Source of the DNA: Sunxiuqinia indica
Lineage (GTDB): Bacteria; Bacteroidota; Bacteroidia; Bacteroidales; Prolixibacteraceae
Direction of reading: 5' to 3'
DNA length: 64,000 nt
Assembly (NCBI RefSeq): GCF_009847015.1
Contig: NZ_WVEM01000011.1
Coordinates: 1-64,000 of the forward strand
The position numbers and the translations under genes were made by a program. Shown here in pieces: positions 50,018 to 59,800 of this stretch; within the stretch, counting starts at the first letter, position 1, and each line of letters opens with the position of its first letter. The notes under the pieces were generated by a model. It was not told the DNA's origin and did no database searches. It was given only the letters and a program-made list of their open reading frames with translations.

Positions 50018-50722
50018 ATGGAACAAAAAAACGACATTGAAGTATTTGGAACGATAAACAAAAGGGAAACGGTCTTTACTATTGACGATAAAATAGAGCC
50101 CGGTACGCTGGTGTTTGAAGCTCTTGAGCCATTTCCGGGGTATTATCATGAAACGCCTTTTGATACCAAACCGATCTATATGTACATTGCCCTGGCGGAA
50201 CATTATCCGCTTGAGAATATTATTCGGGCGACTCAGGAAGTTGAGAAAGTGTTTGATGAGAAATTTGATGCCGGAAAAGGTTTTTTAAATATTTACAATA
50301 CCACCTACAATGTGTTACGAGTTCGCCACCTGAATCGGTATGATTTAATTGGTGCGTTACAAAAGGCGTACGAAGATAATGGCATCCATTTTTTAGGGAA
50401 AAACAAAAAGAGCCTGAAGGAAAAAGCCAATATAAAGGTGGTCAAATTCTTTAAGTTGGAAGAAATTGATAATGGCATTTATATTGACAAAAAGGAGCGC
50501 TTCCATGCCTATATTGAATTACCTACTTATTTTGAATTTGATGACTTTAAGGCATTGAGCAACCGTGTACAGTATAATTGGGATGAAAGCAAGTTTGATG
50601 CTGCCGTAGGATCTTTCTATTATAATGGGAGACTGCGAGAGTTTGTTCGTATTTACAGCAATAAACTGAGCCTGGAATATCTGCAACAAATTAAAAAATT
50701 ATACTTAGAGAAGATGAGGTAA
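50018..50722 (+). CDS. Conserved protein of unknown function
   Basis: A 234-residue soluble protein with no signal peptide or membrane segment. It opens with a strand-rich part (IEVFGTINKRETVFTIDDKI), an acidic/aromatic middle (PFPGYYHETPFDTKPIYMYI), then alternating helices and strands up to EYLQQIKKLYLEKMR. The sequence does not suggest a known family to me. It is transcribed away from the metalloprotease gene (48-bp gap), so both share a small promoter region. A terminator follows. Confidence 0.75.
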   Translation: MEQKNDIEVFGTINKRETVFTIDDKIEPGTLVFEALEPFPGYYHETPFDTKPIYMYIALAEHYPLENIIRATQEVEKVFDEKFDAGKGFLNIYNTTYNVLRVRHLNRYDLIGALQKAYEDNGIHFLGKNKKSLKEKANIKVVKFFKLEEIDNGIYIDKKERFHAYIELPTYFEFDDFKALSNRVQYNWDESKFDAAVGSFYYNGRLREFVRIYSNKLSLEYLQQIKKLYLEKMR

Positions 50723-50753
50723 TGATCTAACAGTTAATTCTATATTGTTGTTT

Positions 50754-50784
50754 AAGGGTGCTCCTGTGGGACACCCTTTTTTTA
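50754..50784 (+). terminator. Terminator after the 234-residue unknown gene
   Basis: AAGGGTG (50754-50760) pairs with CACCCTT (50772-50778), and the stem runs into a T-tract. Inner bases (TCC/GGG) can lengthen the stem. Confidence 0.8.
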
Positions 50785-51109
50785 TTTGTTGGTTTGGTTT
50801 CGTCTCTCTGATTGATCATGTCTTCTGAAACTCCGTTTAATAGCCGGAACTACCCATTTAACATCTTCAAATAGCTTGCTTGCTATCTGAAATGTACATT
50901 TCGTATTTTTTTCGATTTTTTAAAGTTGTCATGAACTATTATTCTTTTAAATTTATACTTCTTTATAATAAGTTACGAAAAAAATACCTTGTTGTCTTAA
51001 TTTATATTTCGTGTTTATGACTTTCGTGAGCGTAGGGGCAGAAAATAATATGAAAAGTAAAAGGGGTGGGGAATCTTAATTTTATCAAACAATAACTAAT
51101 TTAGTTCGT
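50785..51109. other. Intergenic region before the adhesin operon
   Basis: About 325 AT-rich bases with no gene. The promoter for the small secreted protein and giant surface protein should lie here. I cannot identify a clear TTTG/TAnnTTTG pair. Confidence 0.45.
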
Positions 51110-51559
51110 ATGAGAAAAATTTACTTAGCGTTATTGACTATTTTGCTTTTTGGGAGCAGTTTGTTTGCTCAGAGTTCGCTGAATCAGGCGCAGATTATGC
51201 AGTTGTGTATTGATTTGCCTGTTTTCGAGCAATATGGACAATTGACTTCAGACGAGAATGTTGTCAAGATAGTCAGCCAATATCCAATTGAGTTTTCAAA
51301 TGAAATGATCAAGCTGGTGGATCCTTCAAAAGTTGTTTTTCAGACTTCAGAAATGGTCAAAGTGAATAAGGTACAAGCGTATTTTGCTTTCCGTTTTTTT
51401 GAAGTTGGTCATAATAGTGCAAGTGCGACAGTGAACTATTTCTATGATTATGATCTTGATTCCGAATCCTACAAAATGGTAGCAGTTAATGTTTCCTTAA
51501 AAAAATCTGATAAGATGTGGAGTGTTGAAGACTTAATATTAAATGAAATGTCACGATGA
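51110..51559 (+). CDS. Small secreted protein coupled to a giant surface protein
   Basis: A 149-residue protein with a Sec signal peptide (about 20 residues, cut after LFAQ). The rest is one small domain, alpha at the start (LNQAQIMQLCIDLPVFEQY) and beta-rich later (QAYFAFRFFEVGH, VNYFYDYDLD). No family recognised. Its TGA overlaps the next ATG (ATGA), which suggests translational coupling with the 1683-residue protein and a shared role. It may be a periplasmic helper or a cell-surface partner (inference). Confidence 0.78.
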   Translation: MRKIYLALLTILLFGSSLFAQSSLNQAQIMQLCIDLPVFEQYGQLTSDENVVKIVSQYPIEFSNEMIKLVDPSKVVFQTSEMVKVNKVQAYFAFRFFEVGHNSASATVNYFYDYDLDSESYKMVAVNVSLKKSDKMWSVEDLILNEMSR

Positions 51560-54500
51560 GAAAGAGATTTATAACTTTAATTAATGGCGTCTTCTTTCTA
51601 GCGTTATTCTTTGGGACAGGAAGTTTTTATAGCATTCAAGCCCAAATTACGAATGAAGGATTTGAGGATAGTTCAGCTACTTTGACAGGTTGGACACAAA
51701 ATGGAGCCACGGTAAGTACAGGAACAACCATAACAGGTTGGACTGTAAACCCTGCTGACAGTCAAATGGCACATATTATTCCAGTAGGTTCATATATGCA
51801 ATCTGCCGCTGAAACGGAGTTAAACTTAACATCAGGTTCTTTAAGTTTTAGCTCAGCGACAAATTTTGGAATATTATATCAAGACGTAGTTCTTCTGGCA
51901 AATCAAGAGATAACTTTTTGGTGGAACTACGTTTCTGAAGATTATGACCCTTATGACGATGGATCGTTTGCGTCTTTTTCAAAAGTGGGTTATCAGGAAG
52001 TTATTACTCTGGTTCGCACTGTAAGTAGCGGGTTGGTACCAGCAACTGGAGATTATGGCAGTAGTGGCTGGCACACAGTGACTTTCACGGCGCCAACAGC
52101 AGGCACTTATCGATTGGGGTTTGGTTGCTTCAACTATAGTGATCAATCTGCTAATCCACATCTCTTTGTTGATGATGGTGCTGGTGGCACAATGGCGCCT
52201 GGTTATCCTGTACTTACTACAAATGCAGTATCTAGTGTTACAGGAGTGTCAGCTACTTGTGGAGGGAATATCACTAGTGTTGGTACAGGAGCATCTTCTA
52301 TTACAGCCCATGGAGTATGCTGGAGTACCGCTGTTTCACCTACCATTTCGGGTAGTCATACCACGGATGGTGCGGGAACTGGAAGTTATACAAGTACGAT
52401 AACAGGTTTGACTACAGGTTTGACCTACTATGTGAGAGCTTACGCTACAAATAACCTTGGAAACACCGCTTATGGAGGGACGGTAACTTTCATCGCTGAA
52501 AATACAAACACCCCTCCAGTTGCCAACAACGACGGTACTTATAACGCGAATACAGGTGGCACAGTTTCTGGGAATGTTTTAACAAACGATACGGATGCTG
52601 ATGGAGATGACTTAGACGTAACAACCGAACCGACTTTATCTCAAGGATCATTTACTTCGTTTGATTTGGAAACAGGGGCTTTTGTTTATCAGGCACCAAC
52701 AAATTATGTTGGAACGTTTACATTTAGCTACACTGCTACTGATGGAACTGCAACAGATAATGCAACTGCAATGATAACAGTTGCCGATACCATTGTTCCT
52801 GTTGTGACGACACAAAATATAACCGTTCAGCTTGATGCTTCTGGAAGCGCATCTATTACAACAACTGATATCAACAATGGCTCAACAGACAATATTGGGA
52901 TTACAGGGCTTAGCCTGGATAAAACTTCTTTTGATTGTAGTAAAGTTGGTGCAAACACGGTATCACTTACTGCCGTTGATGCTGCTGGAAATTCTGCATC
53001 AAATACTGCTACGGTTACAGTGGAAGACAATGTTGATCCTTCTCTTACCGTTCAAAATATCACCGTTCAGTTGGATGCTTCGGGTAGTGCCATGATTACT
53101 GCAGCTGATTTGGTTACCAGTGCTTCTGACAATTGTACTGTTCAGGATACGACGATCAATGTGAGTTCATTTGATTGTGGTGATATTGGTTCAAATTCGG
53201 TTCAGGTTACGTTGAATGATGTGAATGGTAATTCGACAAGCAAAACGGCAACGGTTACTGTGGAAGACAATGTTGATCCTTCTCTTACCGTTCAAAATAT
53301 CACCGTTCAGTTGGATGCTTCGGGTAGTGCCATGATTACTGCAGCTGATTTGGTTACCAGCGCTTCTGATAATTGCACTGTTCAGGATACGACGATCAAT
53401 GTGAGTTCATTTGATTGTGGTGATATTGGTTCAAATTCGGTTCAGGTTACGTTGAACGATGTAAACAGTAATTCGACAAGCAAAACAGCAACGGTTACTG
53501 TGGAAGACACAACTGATCCGGAAATTGTTCCACCGGTAAATCTGTCATTCTATGCTGACTCAAATCAATGTGGAACATACGTCAACGTAAAATTTTCGAC
53601 TTTCGATAACTGTAACTCAAATGGGAATTTGGCATACAATGGTAATGCCAATGGTAGTTTGAACGGATGGAACATCACCCAGAATTATGGGAATGGCTGG
53701 GCGGTTTCAGGAGGTATGTTCGTCACTTCTTATGCAACTAATATAAAGAGTCAGGTGATTGATTTGCTTGCCCAGGGATATGATACAGCCACCTTAAATG
53801 CTGCTCCTAATATTACAGTTTCGGAAGATTATATTGGAAGATGGCCCAACTATGGCGACACCTATTTCCTAAATGTTCAGCTCCGAGATGCACAGGGGGC
53901 TGTTATCACTACGTTTAACACCGGGAACCTCACTTGTACGAACAGTTTGCAAACTATATCACATACTTTTAGTGGTTATGGAACTGGAGTCCGGTACATT
54001 TTTGTTGAGCATGGGGGTAAGGATGCTGAGTTCTGGGTGGGGCATTATGGTTCAAAAATGGATAATCTTCAGGTTTTGGTAGATACCCCTTCAATTACGC
54101 CAAATCTTCCAGTTCAGCAAACACACGGAATACCTTTAGCGGATATGTTTCCTGTTGGAACAACTACCAATTCCTACATTATAATGGATATGTCAGGAAA
54201 TACTTCAAGTACTAGTTTTGATGTTGTTGTTGAAGATACCATTTCTCCGACACTTTCAGTTCAGAATTTAAAAGTTCAATTAGATGCTTCAGGTAATGTT
54301 TCGATTGTTGCTGCTGATTTGGTAACAAGCGCTTCTGATAATTGTACGATCCAAGACACTACGTTAAGCGTAAGCTCATTTGATTGTGGTGATATTGGTT
54401 CAAATTCGGTTCAGGTTACGTTGAACGATGTAAACAGTAATTCGACAAGCAAAACGGCAATGGTTACTGTAGAAGATAATGTTGATCCTGCACTAACGGT

Positions 54501-56607
54501 AAAAGACACCACTTTATACTTAGATATTGACGGTAATGCCTCAATTGTAGTAGCAGACGTTGTTACCAATGCATCTGATAATTGTACCATTCAGGATACC
54601 ACTTTAAGTATTAGCTCATTTAGTTGTGATGATCTGTTTACTCCGGTACCAGTAGATGTTACATTAACTGACGTTAACAGTAACTCGACAGTTGAGGTTT
54701 CTACCGTTACTATTTTGGATACCATTACACCGGTTGCCATTTGTCAGGACACTACCGTTTACCTGGATGCAACTGGTAATATTGCGATTGATCCCACATT
54801 TATAGACAATGGTTCGTCTGATAACTGTAGTTTTGACCTTTCACTTGATATTACTGCCTTTGATTGTTCCAATGTTGGAGAGAATGCAGTTGTTCTAACG
54901 GCTGAAGATGCTTCAGGAAATTCAAGTCAATGTCAATCAACCGTAACGGTTCTGGATACTATTGCCCCAATTGCTATTTGTAAAGACATCACGATATCGT
55001 TAGATACGCTGGGAGCTGTTATTATTACTCCCGACATGATTGATAATGGCTCTTATGATGCTTGTACTGAGGTTGTTTTGGAGATTGAATCTGATGCCGC
55101 GATTACATTGAGTTGTGAACAAATAGGAGAGAATGAATTGACCTTGAGTGTAACAGATATCTATGGAAATGTTTCTACCTGTGTTTCAACTGTTACTGTC
55201 GAGGATAATTCCAAGCCTGTTGCTATCTGTAAAGATGTAACGGTTTATCTGGATGAAACAGGCTTTGTACAAATTGATGGACCAACGGTAGATAATGGCT
55301 CGTATGATGCTTGTGGAGTTCACATTGTTCCTTACGTAAATACAGAGAAGTTTCATTGTGACGATTTAGGTCCAAATCTGATTACACTGACCGTTAATGA
55401 TTATCATGGTAATTATGATTTTTGCGAAAGTATTGTTACAGTAGCAGACAGTATCAAACCGGAAATTGATAGCATGGAGGACATCTCCACTGTTGTTGCA
55501 TCAGCTGATGACTGTTCTGTGGTGGTTGAGTTTGAAACTCCAACTGCAACTGATATTTGTGGCGGAGTTACGGTAGAGCAAACGGCAGGTTTAGCTAGCG
55601 GAAGCGAATTTCCCGTAGGAACAACTGTTGTTACATTTACTGCCACTGATGCATCCGGAAATACGTCAGAAAGCTCATTTGCAGTTACCGTTGCAGGAAT
55701 CAATAAAGCTCCGGTGATCGACGCTATCGCAGATCAAACCGTATCACCTTATATCGTAACAATGGAAGTGCCATTATCAGGCATTAGTGCTGGAGATGAT
55801 TGCATGGAGCAAATTGTAAGCACAATTACAGCAGAAGCTGCAGACCCATCTTTGGTAACAGTAGCGGTTGTAACTTACATCGAAGAAGAAGAAACAGCTG
55901 TGCTGACCCTCACTTTAGCAGGACAGGTCAGTGGAAGCTCCGAAATTACCGTGACATTGAAAGATAACGCAGGTACTGCTAACGGAGGAGTTGATGAAAC
56001 AAGTACCAGCTTTACCGTAACTGTTCTGCCTAATTCAGCACCCGAAGCAAATGGTTCAATCGATACTGTTTATATCGATAAAAACAGTACGAAAACAGTT
56101 GAGTTGGCGGCTGCATCCGGCTTATTTAGCGATAATGATGAGGGTGATGAGTTGAGCATTTCTGCAACTGCAGAAGATGGTTCTGCACTTCCGGACTGGA
56201 TCAGCATGAACGAAGCGGATATGAAACTGACTCTTTCTCCCACAGCAGATGAGTTGGGAGAGCATAAGTTTATGCTAACCGCAACTGATAAAATGGGTGC
56301 AACTGCAAGCGTAGAAATAGTTGTAGTTGTTCAAATTCCAACTGGTTTCGATGAGCTGACTAGTGAATTTGGCTACCGAGTTTATCCTAACCCAACTGAT
56401 GGATTTATTAAAGTTGATGTGAAGAATGGTGATTTGTTAGAAGGAGAAATTTTTGTTCGTAACCTTGTTGGTCAGGAAATTCATCGTCAGGTATATCAAT
56501 TGTCTGATCCGATTATGATTAACCTGTCTGGGCAGGTTGGTGGTATTTATTTTGTCACACTAAAATTGGGCGACAAGGAATTTACCAAGAAGATTATTAA
56601 GAAGTAA
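51556..56607 (+). CDS. Giant multidomain surface protein with T9SS sorting tail
   Basis: A 1683-residue protein with a signal peptide (cut near IQAQ, residue ~31) and a T9SS type A sorting domain at the C-terminus (YRVYPNPTDGFIKVDVK, ending EFTKKIIKK). After a jelly-roll-like N-terminal region (about 35-210) come a fibronectin-III-like module (GVSATCGGNITSVG...YYVRAYATNNLGN), a tandem-95-like module (PPVANNDGTYNANTGG), then about eight ~80-residue modules with paired cysteines (SDNC...SFDCGDIG). An inserted domain (~660-890) and an HYR-like module (IKPEIDSMEDISTV) follow. Two Ig/cadherin-like modules precede the tail. It is probably a surface adhesin or matrix component. Two modules are near-identical at the DNA level. 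Confidence 0.88.
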   Translation: MRKRFITLINGVFFLALFFGTGSFYSIQAQITNEGFEDSSATLTGWTQNGATVSTGTTITGWTVNPADSQMAHIIPVGSYMQSAAETELNLTSGSLSFSSATNFGILYQDVVLLANQEITFWWNYVSEDYDPYDDGSFASFSKVGYQEVITLVRTVSSGLVPATGDYGSSGWHTVTFTAPTAGTYRLGFGCFNYSDQSANPHLFVDDGAGGTMAPGYPVLTTNAVSSVTGVSATCGGNITSVGTGASSITAHGVCWSTAVSPTISGSHTTDGAGTGSYTSTITGLTTGLTYYVRAYATNNLGNTAYGGTVTFIAENTNTPPVANNDGTYNANTGGTVSGNVLTNDTDADGDDLDVTTEPTLSQGSFTSFDLETGAFVYQAPTNYVGTFTFSYTATDGTATDNATAMITVADTIVPVVTTQNITVQLDASGSASITTTDINNGSTDNIGITGLSLDKTSFDCSKVGANTVSLTAVDAAGNSASNTATVTVEDNVDPSLTVQNITVQLDASGSAMITAADLVTSASDNCTVQDTTINVSSFDCGDIGSNSVQVTLNDVNGNSTSKTATVTVEDNVDPSLTVQNITVQLDASGSAMITAADLVTSASDNCTVQDTTINVSSFDCGDIGSNSVQVTLNDVNSNSTSKTATVTVEDTTDPEIVPPVNLSFYADSNQCGTYVNVKFSTFDNCNSNGNLAYNGNANGSLNGWNITQNYGNGWAVSGGMFVTSYATNIKSQVIDLLAQGYDTATLNAAPNITVSEDYIGRWPNYGDTYFLNVQLRDAQGAVITTFNTGNLTCTNSLQTISHTFSGYGTGVRYIFVEHGGKDAEFWVGHYGSKMDNLQVLVDTPSITPNLPVQQTHGIPLADMFPVGTTTNSYIIMDMSGNTSSTSFDVVVEDTISPTLSVQNLKVQLDASGNVSIVAADLVTSASDNCTIQDTTLSVSSFDCGDIGSNSVQVTLNDVNSNSTSKTAMVTVEDNVDPALTVKDTTLYLDIDGNASIVVADVVTNASDNCTIQDTTLSISSFSCDDLFTPVPVDVTLTDVNSNSTVEVSTVTILDTITPVAICQDTTVYLDATGNIAIDPTFIDNGSSDNCSFDLSLDITAFDCSNVGENAVVLTAEDASGNSSQCQSTVTVLDTIAPIAICKDITISLDTLGAVIITPDMIDNGSYDACTEVVLEIESDAAITLSCEQIGENELTLSVTDIYGNVSTCVSTVTVEDNSKPVAICKDVTVYLDETGFVQIDGPTVDNGSYDACGVHIVPYVNTEKFHCDDLGPNLITLTVNDYHGNYDFCESIVTVADSIKPEIDSMEDISTVVASADDCSVVVEFETPTATDICGGVTVEQTAGLASGSEFPVGTTVVTFTATDASGNTSESSFAVTVAGINKAPVIDAIADQTVSPYIVTMEVPLSGISAGDDCMEQIVSTITAEAADPSLVTVAVVTYIEEEETAVLTLTLAGQVSGSSEITVTLKDNAGTANGGVDETSTSFTVTVLPNSAPEANGSIDTVYIDKNSTKTVELAAASGLFSDNDEGDELSISATAEDGSALPDWISMNEADMKLTLSPTADELGEHKFMLTATDKMGATASVEIVVVVQIPTGFDELTSEFGYRVYPNPTDGFIKVDVKNGDLLEGEIFVRNLVGQEIHRQVYQLSDPIMINLSGQVGGIYFVTLKLGDKEFTKKIIKK
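53021..53260 (+). repeat. 240-bp tandem module, copy 1
   Basis: Followed without gap by 53261-53500, with about 8 mismatches in 240. It encodes one 80-residue cysteine-pair module of the giant protein. A perfect multiple of three keeps the frame. Confidence 0.85.
53261..53500 (+). repeat. 240-bp tandem module, copy 2
   Basis: Second copy of the module at 53021-53260. Most differences are silent or conservative; the clearest is DVNGNS against DVNSNS. The high DNA identity points to a recent tandem duplication. Confidence 0.85.
55447..56607 (+). repeat. 1161-bp segment shared with the next T9SS gene, copy 1
   Basis: This segment aligns without net gaps to 59005-60165 (offset 3558), and similarity continues for about 40 bp past both stop codons. 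It encodes the HYR-like module, two Ig/cadherin-like modules and the sorting tail. I count about 16 amino-acid changes in 387 residues. Confidence 0.88.
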
Positions 56608-56886
56608 TCAAATTCAAAATAATTCAAAAAAGAAGAGGCAATACTATAAAAAAAAATCGTATTGTCTAAAAGGTTACCCGGATGGATCCTGTTCTCGGCA
56701 AGTGAATGAGCTGCACACGCAATCACAGCAAAGAGTCAGATATTTTTCTTAAAAGACGATGCTGCCTATTCAGGTGATAGCTGTGAACACATGTTTGATA
56801 ATTCAGAATGATTCTATGATGTTTAAAACAATGAAATATGATACATTTAGGTCAGTTTTCGAATTAAAAACCAGAATAATAAAATT
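56608..56886. other. Gap between the two T9SS surface genes
   Basis: 279 bases with no gene. It begins with about 40 bp similar to the sequence after the second T9SS gene. A small inverted repeat at 56637-56670 (GGCAATAC/GTATTGTC) has no T-tract. The promoter of the second gene is probably near 56800. Confidence 0.45.
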
Positions 56887-59800
56887 ATGAAACACATTTT
56901 TACTTTTTTTTCTTTTGTATTGATTAGCTTTCTGGCATTTTCTATTGATGTTGTTCCAACTACGTCAGTTGAGGTCAGCCTTGATTCCGTCATCAGTGCT
57001 TCTTGTACTAATGGAAACAATGGTGCGATATTTATTTCCGTACAAGGCGCGGGAAATACTTATTTAGTTGAAGGAGCTGGAACAGCAGATGCTAATGGTA
57101 TTTATTCTCCAGTTTTTCCTCTCGATCGTGGAGATGCTGGTTTGAATGACATCTATTCCAATGGGGTCTTTTTTATTTATTTTCATTGGGGTCCCGAGGC
57201 TTGGCTAATTGATGATAATTTAGTGGCAGGTGATTGGGATGAACTATATTATTTGGATGAAACTCGATCTCTTAATTTGGCAGATGCCGTTTGGTCAAAT
57301 TTAATTCCGGTGTGGGGTGGTAAAGCTAAAACATCTGATTCTAAATCTAATTTAAAGTACAGCCGGGTGTCCAATGCGTTTCCTCCTTCCGCGAATGTAA
57401 CAACAGGTGTTCCATCAGGAATGCTCGGGGCTGATCCAATTCCAACAGGATCCTTTAGCGGTGATGTTTTTGCAATCTCTGGGGCTGGTACTGCCGATGT
57501 TGACGGAGTTTATTCTGCAGTAAATATTCAGGATAAAGGTGATGGCGAAGGATATCAAGTTTACTCAAATGGTTCCTATTTTGTTTATTTCAATACTAAT
57601 TTAGGTGTTTGGGTTATTGATGATAACCTGTATGCTGACTATATTAATGAACTTTATTATTTTGACCGAAACTATTTGTTTTCTGGTTATGACGCATTGG
57701 CTTTCGGTGGATATAGCCCAACCGATTTGGCCCATGTGGTTTGGACAAACGGGGTTGATTTTGATTTAAGTGCTAAAGAAGCACCAACCGGTGCAGCTTC
57801 ACTGCTTGGCGATCAGAAACTTGCAAAGACAAATTCAGCGGTGCTAAGTCTTGGGACGCTGCCGGAAGAAGTATCACTTGGGGCTAGCCCTGCTCCGGAG
57901 GGGTATTTTTACGAATTAAGTTATAACTGGACCGGGTCTGATGATTTTACTTCTACCAACCAGGATTTAACGAATATTCCGGCGGGTGAATATTCACTGG
58001 TCATAACATCGGAAATGTCAATGCCCACTGTCAAAGCCGATGCAGGAATAAAATACTTAAGGCCAATAGAATTTGATACATTGGCTGTTTTTGGGCCTGT
58101 TTCTGTTGAAAAAGCAGGTGCGCAGTCAATCGTTTTAGGAGATATAACAGATGCCAGTTGTCCGGGCAGTTTAGACGGGTTAATCGATATTTCAGTTGAA
58201 GGTGGAGCACAACCGTATTCCTATGAATGGAAATCAGCTTTTGGGAATGGCGAAAATTTCAGCGGATACTATTCTCCTGATAATTGGCTTGTTGACACAG
58301 GAGCTGGAGATGGTAATGTGTCAATATCGACAATCTCATTGGAAATTGAAGGAAATAATAATGGTACAGATAGCGTCTACACTCAGGCAACTATTGTTGT
58401 TATTGAAGGCGGGAGTTTTTCGTTTGATTGGGATTACTCAACTATTGATTGGGGACCAAGATTTGATCCTGCATTCTATATAAATAATGACAGAATCCCT
58501 CTAACCGATGATGGAGGACCTTCAGATCAATCAGGCCATGTTTCATTTGAGGCTGAAGCGGGAGATGCCATTGGGTTCACGGTTTATTCAACTGATGGAG
58601 GAGTAGGGGAAGGTTATTTAACGATTTCAAACTTTGCCTATCCGACATCCGAAGTTATCTCGACCAAGCAGGATTTGGAAGCTGGTAGCGGTTCTTATCT
58701 AGTAGAGGTGACCGATGGCAATGGATGCATGGTTATATCGGATGTGTATGAGATTTCCGATCTGGATACTGAGAAACCAGTGGCGGTTTGTAAGGACATT
58801 ACGGTATATTTAAATGAAGAAGGAAAAGCGTCTATTACTTCAGCCGCTATTAATAATGGCACAACCGATAACTGTAGTTTTCACTTACCCTTATTAGACA
58901 AGAAACATTTTGATTGCTCAAACCTTGGTGAAAATTTGGTTACCATGACTGTCACCGACTACAGTGGGAATTATGATTTCTGTGCATCAATTGTGACTAT
59001 TGCCGACAGTATCAAACCTGAAATTGATAGCATGGAGGACATCTCCACTGTTGTTGCATCAGCTGATGAATGTTCTGCGGTGGTTGAGTTTGAAACTCCA
59101 ACTGCAACTGATATTTGTGGCGGAGTTACGGTAGAGCAAACGGCAGGTTTAGCTAGTGGAAGCGAATTCCCGGTAGGAATAACTGTTGTTACATTTACCG
59201 CCACTGATGCATCCGGAAATACGTCAGAAAGCTCTTTTGCAGTTACCGTTGCAGGAATCAATAAAGCTCCGGTGATCGACGCTATAGCAGATCAAGCCGT
59301 ATCACCTTATACCGTAACAATGGAAGTGCCATTATCAGGTATTAGTGCTGGAGATGATTGTATGGCGCAAGTTGTAAGCACAATTACAGCCGAAGCTGCA
59401 GACCCATCTTTGGTAACAGGAGCGGTTGTAACTCACATCGAAGAAGAAGAAACAGCTGTGCTGACTCTCACTTTGGCAGGACAGGTCAGTGGAAGCTCCG
59501 AAATTACCGTGACATTGAAAGATAACGCAGGTACTGCTAACGGAGGAGTTGATGAAACAAGTACCAGCTTTATTTTAACTGTTTTAGCTAATTCAGCACC
59601 CGAAGCAAATGGTTCAATCGATACTGTTTATATCGATAAAAACAGTACGAAAACAGTTGAGTTGCCGGCTGCATCCGGCTTATTTAGCGATAATGATGAG
59701 GGTGATGAGTTGAGCATTTCTGTAACTGCAGAAGATGGTTCTGCACTTCCGGACTGGATCAGCATGAACGAAGCTGATATGAAATTGACCTTATCTCCCA

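Noticed and set aside
49970-50203. 78-residue N-terminal extension of the YgjP-like protease
   Set aside because: It overlaps the divergent gene at 50018, has low-complexity hydrophobic sequence, and the conserved protein starts at MSAEKV.
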